Of a DNA stretch of 64,000 nucleotides, positions 58,021 to 64,000 are shown piece after piece. How positions within the stretch are numbered: the first letter of the stretch is position 1; the number at the start of each line of letters is the position of its first letter. Position numbers and translations under genes: made by a program. Source of the DNA: Planctomycetaceae bacterium (GTDB lineage: Bacteria; Planctomycetota; Planctomycetia; Planctomycetales; Planctomycetaceae). The notes under the pieces were generated by a model, which searched no databases, was not told the DNA's origin, and was given only the letters and a program-made list of their open reading frames with translations. Location of the stretch: NCBI GenBank assembly GCA_021732975.1, contig JAKFWC010000009.1, forward strand, positions 124,001 through 188,000, given 5' to 3'.

Positions 58021-59634
58021 TTACGCATTCGGTGGTTCAGAACCGTTGAGCCGTTGGCCGAGGTCGCCCTTTCCTGGTTCGCTTTTGCCATTGTTCGATG
58101 GCCCCGCCGCCGGGCGAGTACAATCGAGCGAATTCAGGTGCGGCTTGAGCTTCTCGGAAGGATCATCGATCGGGGTCTCTTCCGGCCGCAGTTCACAGAG
58201 TGGGTTCTTGTCGAACATGTCATGGAAACGCTTATCCCGCAGGTAATTGAACCGCTTCGCGCGGATCACCTTGCTGCCGGGCAGATGAATCCATTGTTCA
58301 TCCTGCCCGATGTCCATCAATGTGTCGGGGTCTTCACCGAAGAAGTTGCCCCAGTCGTCGGCCATCAGGCGGTTGTTGAAGCCGAACGTCTGCACGACCG
58401 CCATGTTGTCGAGAATGGTGCGCCAGTCGTTGGGGTACTCGCTCTTCAGTTGATGCAGCGACTGAAAGAACAGCCAGCACTGCATGCCGAAGCCGCGGAG
58501 CAACGTCACCGCTGGTTTGAGCAGATCGAAGTGCCCGAGTTGAGCACATTCATCCAGCACGAACAGCGTCCGCGTCAACGGTTTGAACCGCCGCCGCAGC
58601 ACGGTAGTCATCAGCGTGCCCAGTAGAATTCGCAGCAAGCCGGCGTGCGAACCCAGTTTTTCCACCGGGAAAATCAGGTAAATCGTCAGGGGTTTGCCGT
58701 CGATCACATCCTGCAGGTTGAACGATGATTGACTGACGGCGTCTGCCACCTGATCGCTGCCGAACGGTTTGAGATACGACGTGGTGGTTGCCAGCACGCT
58801 GGGCCGCGTATCCCGTTCCGCCTGGTTGAGGAATCCACAGATTTCGCGGTACGCCATTTCCGATTTTTCTTTCATGGCCTTCATCTTGTCGGCCAACACG
58901 GCCACGGCGTACATCGGATCATCATTCAAGAGGATGTCGCGCACGGACAGCAAGTGGCGTTCGTCTTCCTTGGCGTAGCCGCCGAAGTGCGCGATCAGGC
59001 CGCTGAGTAAACCTGTGCCGTGAAGATCCCAGAAGCGATCGCGCGACGATGTATTCCCCGTAGCGAGCATCGACGCCAGCATGCAGGCATCGGACTCGAT
59101 GTCCGCCCCGGGCAGCTTGAGCAGATCGAACGGATTGAGGCCGTCGCTCTGTTCCAGCACGATGTTGAAGGGATCGATCCCGATTACGTGATGGCCCATT
59201 TCCCGTCGTCGCCGTGCCGTCACAGAATAGAGTTCTCCTTTCACATCGAGGACGATCATCGACCGGCGGCTGGTGAGCAGTGTGGGAGTGATGACATCGC
59301 GGCCTTTGCCGCAGCCGGTGGGAGCCACGGTCAACAGGTGACCGTCTCCTTCGTATGTCAGCAGCTCCAGTGGCACTTCGGCAGCTTTGTTGTAGGCCCC
59401 GAAGCCGAACGGAGTCTGGCCGGATTGCCACCAGCCGAACTCCAACAAGTTGTGCGGATTCGTATCGAGATCACCGCCGGGAGAAGACGATTTGCAGATC
59501 ATCGGAAAGCGAGTCCTAAAGCGCAGGGTCAAGAACTGTCGCCGGTTGCGCGGGATTTCCGGCGGTAGTGCGCGGACCTTCGGCTCAAGCTGTAGCCAGA
59601 GGCCGCGCCCAAGGGGCATAAGCGGTTCAGTCAT
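58021..59634 (-). CDS. Orphan VirD4/TraG-like coupling ATPase
   Basis: Protein of 537 residues; an internal ATG at 59502 would give 493. It has Walker A APTGCGKG (104-111), the VirD4/TraG-type strand MIVLDVKGELYSVTARRR (126-143), a Walker B-like LFVLDECAQLG (about 370) and the downstream QTFGFNNRLMADDW region. Type IV coupling proteins move DNA or proteins into a secretion channel, but usually have an N-terminal membrane anchor. None is visible here, nor is any relaxase or channel gene in the window. A LysR-type gene is divergent upstream. Family placement is good; role unknown. Confidence 0.85.
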   Translation of the reverse strand: MTEPLMPLGRGLWLQLEPKVRALPPEIPRNRRQFLTLRFRTRFPMICKSSSPGGDLDTNPHNLLEFGWWQSGQTPFGFGAYNKAAEVPLELLTYEGDGHLLTVAPTGCGKGRDVITPTLLTSRRSMIVLDVKGELYSVTARRRREMGHHVIGIDPFNIVLEQSDGLNPFDLLKLPGADIESDACMLASMLATGNTSSRDRFWDLHGTGLLSGLIAHFGGYAKEDERHLLSVRDILLNDDPMYAVAVLADKMKAMKEKSEMAYREICGFLNQAERDTRPSVLATTTSYLKPFGSDQVADAVSQSSFNLQDVIDGKPLTIYLIFPVEKLGSHAGLLRILLGTLMTTVLRRRFKPLTRTLFVLDECAQLGHFDLLKPAVTLLRGFGMQCWLFFQSLHQLKSEYPNDWRTILDNMAVVQTFGFNNRLMADDWGNFFGEDPDTLMDIGQDEQWIHLPGSKVIRAKRFNYLRDKRFHDMFDKNPLCELRPEETPIDDPSEKLKPHLNSLDCTRPAAGPSNNGKSEPGKGDLGQRLNGSEPPNA

Positions 59635-60107
59635 CCAGGCAACCGAGCTATTCGGCTGCCAACAGGCAACTCACACAGACGCAGAGCACACACGGACCTA
59701 GTGCTGCGGGCATCGCAGAGATTGCGGCCCACTTTGCTCGCAGCGCACCGACTCGTGAAACGACTCGTCAATCTCCGCCCTGAAGGGCCGCCGGATCGTG
59801 ACGATACTCTGGCGACTTCGTGCCGCGCTTCGCCGAGGGGCTTGGCCCGCATCCCTCGGCGATCAACGATTCCCCCATGCTGAGCGCGGACCGCAGGTCC
59901 GTCAGGGCTGCGGAAAGTTCCGCTCACGAACAGGGGGCTCGGCGGCTTGACTTCCTGCTTGCCGCCGTATGAATCTTTGCTAACGATAATCGTTGTGATC
60001 GCAGCGAGAAAAGCGCGATTCACATTAAATTCAAAGTTTTTTTTAACGGCGTCGAATGAGTGCGACACAGTTGTCACAATTAGTGACACATCCCGAAAGG
60101 ATAACTC
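59635..60107. other. Divergent regulatory region between coupling ATPase and LysR-type gene
   Basis: No convincing gene. The left half contains imperfect GC hairpins (about 59877-59930) that look like a decayed dispersed repeat. The right half is AT-rich with a T8 run (about 60036-60044) and two perfect palindromes: AACGATAATCGTT (59982-59994) and TGTCACAATTAGTGACA (60072-60088). A 305-codon minus-strand frame across it overlaps the regulator gene and reads as a shadow. Confidence 0.6.
60072..60088. promoter_or_regulatory. Candidate LysR-type operator
   Basis: TGTCACAATTAGTGACA is a perfect 6-5-6 palindrome that contains a T-N11-A LysR-type box (TCACAATTAGTGA, 60074-60086). It ends 19 bases before the regulator start, a place typical for autoregulation. 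A second palindrome, AACGATAATCGTT, lies at 59982-59994. Confidence 0.5.
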
Positions 60108-61121
60108 GTGGGCCAGACGAAACGTGAGAGACGCGACGCCGAGGCCGATGCCAAGCCTGTGGCGTCTCTGTCCGAATTGCAGTGCTATTGCAATATCGTT
60201 CGCGTTATCAAGGGCGGCAGTTGCAAGAATGCGACTCAGGTTTGGCAAGCGACAAACTATTCTCGGCCCTATTGCCTGAAAATTCTGGAAACATTGCGCG
60301 GACCCAGACGTTGGAATCGCGTGCTGATTAACACCACCACGCTGAAGATCACCGATGATGGAGAGCGGGCTTACGAATATGCCTGCCGCATTCTTGCCGC
60401 GCAGGCTGCCGACCCGTTTGCCAGCCGTCGCGAAACTTTGCGGATCGGCACCACCAATCGCGTGATGACGGCCTTTCTCGGGCCAAAAGTTCGCGAATTT
60501 CTGTGGCAGCACCGCATCCGTCAAAGCCGTGCCACCGAGGCGAGCCAATTCGTCGCCGATGTCGACCTGGAATTGCGGGAGTCATCTCTCGATGCCATTC
60601 TGACTGCCCTGCGTCGCGAAGAAATCGACATCGCAATTGGCGGCGTCCCTCTCGATGGCATGCCGCCCGATCTCGATCACAGTTTCATTGATGGGCGTCT
60701 GGAAACCGTCCTCCTCGCGGGAAAGGGATACCCGGGTGACTTCACCGAACGACGGATGAAAGAAGGTCGCCGAGTCAAATGGAGTGAGCTGGCCCAGGCG
60801 AACATGTGCATCATTCGCTCCGATTTGCACGGCGTGCTCGGTCACCTGCCGCAGCCCGCGGCAGGTTACACGCGCATCGTGGTCGACAATTATGCTTCGG
60901 TCGTCTCCGTGGTCAGAAGCGGTGCCGCTGTGGGGCTGGTGCTGGATATGGGCCAGTTGAATGTGGAAGTACTGGATCGCGACACGATGAAATTCGAGTT
61001 GGAAGATACGAAGGATCGCCCCAAAGCCCGTCGGCTCGCGATTTGGACGCGTCGCGGTCATAAGCCGACTCCCACCGCGGCCACCTTTATTGACGCCGTG
61101 CTATCGACGGAAAAGAAATAA
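60108..61121 (+). CDS. LysR-type transcriptional regulator
   Basis: Protein of 337 residues. The GTG start at 60108 is fixed by an AAAGGA site (60096-60101). An N-terminal winged-helix region (about 18-85; LSELQCYCNIVRVIKGGSCK, ITDDGERAYEYACRILA) is joined to a periplasmic-binding-protein-like effector domain (about 92-330; LRIGTTNRVMTAFLG, EEIDIAIGGVP, VVSVVRSGAAVGLVLD). The first helices are unusual for LysR proteins, so the family is likely rather than certain. It is divergent from the VirD4-like gene and may control it. The effector is unknown. Confidence 0.8.
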   Translation: MGQTKRERRDAEADAKPVASLSELQCYCNIVRVIKGGSCKNATQVWQATNYSRPYCLKILETLRGPRRWNRVLINTTTLKITDDGERAYEYACRILAAQAADPFASRRETLRIGTTNRVMTAFLGPKVREFLWQHRIRQSRATEASQFVADVDLELRESSLDAILTALRREEIDIAIGGVPLDGMPPDLDHSFIDGRLETVLLAGKGYPGDFTERRMKEGRRVKWSELAQANMCIIRSDLHGVLGHLPQPAAGYTRIVVDNYASVVSVVRSGAAVGLVLDMGQLNVEVLDRDTMKFELEDTKDRPKARRLAIWTRRGHKPTPTAATFIDAVLSTEKK

Positions 61122-61129
61122 CTTTTCTC

Positions 61130-61201
61130 AGTCCGGAGCGCGAGCGACGGCGGTCTGGGATACCGGATAGTCGAAAATTTCCGTCGCTCGCGCTCCGGGC
61201 T
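61130..61201. repeat. Palindromic element, AGTCCGGAGCGCGAGCGACGG family, copy 3
   Basis: Arms 61130-61150 and 61181-61201 match over 21 bases with one mismatch and enclose 30 bases. It lies between the LysR-type gene and proS. Confidence 0.85.
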
Positions 61202-61293
61202 GGGATCGCTTCTTCGTATGACGCTTCTCACATTGCCACTCGGTTCGCTAGAATCCCGGGCTCAGACAGGAAAACCTCGAAAGGAGTCGCCCC

Positions 61294-63042
61294 GTGCGTT
61301 GGTCGCAGACGTTCATTCCCACGATGAAGGAAGTCCCCTCGGATGCTGAAGTCCCCAGCCATCAATGGATGCTGCGGGCGGGACTGATCCGGCAACTCAT
61401 GGCGGGGGCCTACACCTATCTCCCGCTGGGTCTGCGAGCCCTCAAGAAAGCCGAGGCGATTGTCCGCGCGGAAATGGACGCCGCCGGTGGTGTCGAAATC
61501 TTCATGCCGGCGCTGCAACCCATCGACCTCTTTGAACGGACCGGCCGCAAGGAAGCTTTCGGCAACGTGCTGATCAAGTTTGACGTGAAGCGCGGCGACC
61601 GCACGGTCCATCTGGCACTCGGTCCGACACACGAAGAAGTCGTTACCGACCTCATCTCGAAGCACATCAGCAGTTACCGGCAGTTGCCGCTGACGCTGTA
61701 TCAAATCCAGATCAAGTTCCGGAACGAAGAACGCCCGCGGTTCGGTGTGCTGCGGACGAGCGAATTCCTGATGAAAGATGCGTACAGCTTCCACGCCAAC
61801 GTGGAATCGCTGAACGACACTTACCAGAAAATCTACAAAGCGTACTGCCGCATCTTCGCCCGCTGTGGGTTGGATTACCTCCCCGTTGAAGCCGAAAGCG
61901 GCCCGATTGGCGGCGATGCGTCGCACGAGTTCATGATCCCCGCCAACAACGGCGAAGACCAGATCGTGCATTGTAAGAAGACGGGTTACGCCGCGAATCT
62001 CGAACGTGCCGAAACCGGCCGCAAGACGCCGTCTCTTGAAGCCCCGGCGAATGCCGCCGCGCTGACCAAGGTGAGCACGCCGAACGTCGGCAGCATTGAT
62101 GCCGTCTGCAAGATGCTGAAATGCACGCCACAGCAGATGGTCAAGACGTTGATCTATGTCGCCGATGAAAAGCCGGTTGCCGTACTCATCCGTGGCGATC
62201 ACGAGGCCAACGAGAACAAAGTCCGCCGCGCGCTGAATGCGAAAACGTTGGAACTCGCCGACACGGGGACGATTTTCAAAGTGACCGGTGCGCCGGTCGG
62301 GTTTGCGGGACCGGTCGGCATCAAGTGCCCTGTCATCGCCGATCACGATGTCCCGGCGATTGCCAACGCCATCACCGGCGCGAACGAAGCCGACGCGCAC
62401 CTCACCGGCGTGAATGTCGGTCGTGACTACCAACTCACGACAACGTTCGATCTCCGCAACGCTGCCGCGGGAGACCCGAGTCCGCGCGGCGAGGGAACGC
62501 TGGAACTCGTCCACGGCATCGAAGTCGGCCATGTCTTCAAACTGGGTACGAAGTATTCGGTCTCACTTGATGCTACATTCGACGATGAAAATGCTGTCCG
62601 ACAGCCGATTATCATGGGTTGCTACGGCATCGGCGTGAACCGCATCATCGCCGGTCTCGCGGAGACGAAGAACGATGCCAACGGTCTCATCTGGCCACTG
62701 AGCATCGCCCCGTACTCGGTCATTCTTTGTCCGCTCGGTGTTGCCGAGGAAGAAGTGACCAAGTTGACGGAGATGCTCTACGCCCAATTGCAGGCTGCGG
62801 GAGTCGACGTGCTCCTCGACGATCGCGACCAACGCCCCGGCGTGAAGTTCAAAGATGCCGACCTCATCGGCATCCCGCTCCGCATCGTGATCGGCGGCAA
62901 AGGTTTGAAAGACGGCGTGATCGAAGCCAAATGGCGCTGGGAAGCCGACGCGAGAAAGCTCCCGGTCGCCACCGCCGTCTCCGCCATTCTGGAACTCCTC
63001 ACCGCCCGTAAAGCGGAAGAAGCCGCAAAGGTTCAGGCGTGA
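61294..63042 (+). CDS. proS: Prolyl-tRNA synthetase (bacterial type with editing domain)
   Basis: Protein of 582 residues. The GTG at 61294 has an AAAGGAG site at 61280-61286, and a TAGAAT (61249-61254) is a possible -10 box. The N-terminal class II core has [12 protein letters not shown] and the motif 2 region [21 protein letters not shown] YbaK-type editing insertion lies at about 225-395. Motif 3 ([17 protein letters not shown]) and a C-terminal anticodon-binding domain follow. It charges tRNA-Pro and clears mischarged Ala-tRNA-Pro in the cytoplasm. Confidence 0.97.
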   Translation: MRWSQTFIPTMKEVPSDAEVPSHQWMLRAGLIRQLMAGAYTYLPLGLRALKKAEAIVRAEMDAAGGVEIFMPALQPIDLFERTGRKEAFGNVLIKFDVKRGDRTVHLALGPTHEEVVTDLISKHISSYRQLPLTLYQIQIKFRNEERPRFGVLRTSEFLMKDAYSFHANVESLNDTYQKIYKAYCRIFARCGLDYLPVEAESGPIGGDASHEFMIPANNGEDQIVHCKKTGYAANLERAETGRKTPSLEAPANAAALTKVSTPNVGSIDAVCKMLKCTPQQMVKTLIYVADEKPVAVLIRGDHEANENKVRRALNAKTLELADTGTIFKVTGAPVGFAGPVGIKCPVIADHDVPAIANAITGANEADAHLTGVNVGRDYQLTTTFDLRNAAAGDPSPRGEGTLELVHGIEVGHVFKLGTKYSVSLDATFDDENAVRQPIIMGCYGIGVNRIIAGLAETKNDANGLIWPLSIAPYSVILCPLGVAEEEVTKLTEMLYAQLQAAGVDVLLDDRDQRPGVKFKDADLIGIPLRIVIGGKGLKDGVIEAKWRWEADARKLPVATAVSAILELLTARKAEEAAKVQA

Positions 63043-63097
63043 TTTCCATTTCAAGTCATGATGTGATTTTTTATGCTAACAGACAGGGAGTCGCATC

Positions 63098-63367
63098 ATG
63101 ACAATGGATGAATTGTTTTCCGCCGTTTTGCAGTTGCCGCCGGAAGCACGGCTGGAATTGGCCGATGCACTCTGGTCAAGCCTTGATCGCAGTGATGATT
63201 TCCAGCTTACCGGCGACGCTGAACTCGATGAGTTGATCCGGAATCGGTGCAAGGAACTCGATTCCGGAAACGTTGTTCCGGTTTCCCACGACGAAGTGAT
63301 GTCCCGGATGAACGAGGTCTTGGCACAATGTTCGTCAGCTATCACCCCGCCGTCGCCGACGAACTGA
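63098..63367 (+). CDS. Addiction-module antitoxin
   Basis: Protein of 89 residues. The N-terminus (MDELFSAVLQLPPEARLELA, then DALWSSLD) is typical of the addiction-module component family paired with RelE/ParE toxins. The C-terminal region should wrap the toxin. Its 3' end overlaps the toxin gene by 40 bases. AGGGAG precedes the ATG. Such antitoxins usually repress their own operon together with the toxin. Confidence 0.88.
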   Translation: MTMDELFSAVLQLPPEARLELADALWSSLDRSDDFQLTGDAELDELIRNRCKELDSGNVVPVSHDEVMSRMNEVLAQCSSAITPPSPTN

Positions 63368-63618
63368 TTGCGGTCGCGGAGTATTACGAACGTATCCAAC
63401 CGGGCTTGGGATACGCCTTTCGAGATCAGTATCAACACACCATCGCTCGCATTGTTGCTGCCCCATCGCGGTCCGGTCAGATCTTTCCCGGCATTCGCGG
63501 AGTGCCCCTTCGGCGGTTTCCGTACTGGGTGCTGTATCGAGTCGAAGCCGACCTGATTCGGATCATTGTTCTACGGCACCGCAGTCGCGATATTCGGTAC
63601 GGACTCGATCGTCAATAG
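63328..63618 (+). CDS. RelE/ParE-family toxin
   Basis: Protein of 96 residues from the ATG at 63328 (MFVSYHPAVADELIAVAEYY); the frame is open further upstream inside the antitoxin gene. It has the RelE/ParE fold pattern: helical N-terminal half, then FPGIRGVPLRRFPYWVLYRV strands and a basic C-terminal RHRSRDIRYG. Members either cut mRNA on the ribosome or poison gyrase; this sequence does not decide which. Confidence 0.88.
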   Translation: MFVSYHPAVADELIAVAEYYERIQPGLGYAFRDQYQHTIARIVAAPSRSGQIFPGIRGVPLRRFPYWVLYRVEADLIRIIVLRHRSRDIRYGLDRQ

Positions 63619-63632
63619 CGGGTTCGGATGTG

Positions 63633-64000
63633 TCACTCAGCGATAAGTTTCGTCGCTGGTGGTGCAGCGGTGCTATCCGTCGGCGTTGTGGGACGAGCCA
63701 GCACAGCCGACGCGAAACCGATGGGTGGGCGTTTCGGTGTGGCGTTCGTCCGAGCCTGGAATTCGGACCATGCGCGGTGCCAATCCCACTCGTCGTGGTC
63801 GATGTGGTGCAACACCATCAGTTTTTTGATCTCATCGATCTCGGCAAAACTCAATCCCTCCGTGCAGGCGACGGCTTCACTCACCGGGATCGCATCCCGA
63901 ATCGGTTCGGGCCAGCATTCACACAGGAACTTACGGCGCAGCGTGGCATTCGGTCGCGCGAAGGGAATGAAGGCATCAATCCGGCCGGGGCGACGAATCG
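63633..64000 (-). CDS. AAA family ATPase, C-terminal fragment (runs off window)
   Basis: The minus-strand frame is open to the window edge, so the 5' part is missing. The first readable residues (IRRPGRIDAFIPFARPNATL) contain the RPGRxD signature of classic AAA ATPases, next to the Arg finger. They are followed by a small helical lid (LSFAEIDEIKKLMVLHHI) and a Pro/Thr-rich tail. The role cannot be told from the fragment. Confidence 0.75.
   Translation of the reverse strand, partial: IRRPGRIDAFIPFARPNATLRRKFLCECWPEPIRDAIPVSEAVACTEGLSFAEIDEIKKLMVLHHIDHDEWDWHRAWSEFQARTNATPKRPPIGFASAVLARPTTPTDSTAAPPATKLIAE

Noticed and set aside
59631..60548. 305-codon minus-strand frame
   Set aside because: It overlaps the LysR-type gene by about 440 bases and continues through a region with repeats and operator-like palindromes; no domain is visible.
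61228..62532. 434-codon minus-strand frame
   Set aside because: It is antisense to proS and has the Arg/Asp/Gly-rich composition typical of a mirror frame.

Overview
The window looks like chromosomal DNA of a planctomycete (Planctomycetota, probably order Planctomycetales). The evidence is a MoxR/DUF58/VWA cluster continuing into giant coiled-coil and NPCBM proteins, DUF1573 and tetrahaem lipoproteins, very long secreted beta-rich proteins, few strong Shine-Dalgarno sites, and many gaps filled by dispersed palindromes. The genus cannot be told. No rRNA, tRNA, CRISPR array or intact insertion sequence was seen.

Layout. 41-16798 (minus) is one long run of ten genes: MoxR ATPase, DUF58, two VWA membrane proteins, a DUF4175-like protein, two helical envelope proteins, an NPCBM protein, an active HtrA protease and an HtrA homologue that has lost its catalytic serine. 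17776-25253 (minus) is a Tad/Flp pilus assembly set (prepilin peptidase, TadE, CpaB, TadG-like, CpaF, TadB, TadC) with no pilin or secretin in view. 25692-36642 (plus) holds an inositol-phosphatase family gene and two giant genes that appear to be three tandem modules of about 1,100 residues, the last two fused. 36663-50802 (minus) holds uppP, alaS, a third HtrA protease, recA, a CYTH protein, a DUF971 protein, a tetrahaem lipoprotein, a DUF1573 protein, an O-antigen-ligase-like polymerase and a WecA/MraY-like transferase. 51301-64000 is mixed: a TPR protein, a KimA-like potassium transporter with a universal-stress domain, VOC and PHP proteins, a double-hydrolase esterase, an orphan VirD4-like ATPase, a LysR-type regulator, proS, a toxin-antitoxin pair and the end of an AAA ATPase.

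The most notable signals are: (1) an apparent c-di-AMP (ydaO/yuaA type) riboswitch with a perfect TATAAT box in front of the KimA-like transporter; (2) the three-module giant surface proteins; (3) one palindromic element family lying in frame inside two coding sequences; (4) the pseudoprotease coupled to an active protease in the MoxR operon; (5) at least seven different palindrome families seeded into the gaps of the window.

How the genes work together: much of the content concerns the cell envelope (polyprenyl-phosphate recycling and glycan polymerisation, pilus assembly, HtrA quality control, large membrane-anchored proteins), interspersed with housekeeping genes. All functional statements come from reading motifs by eye; no database search was possible.
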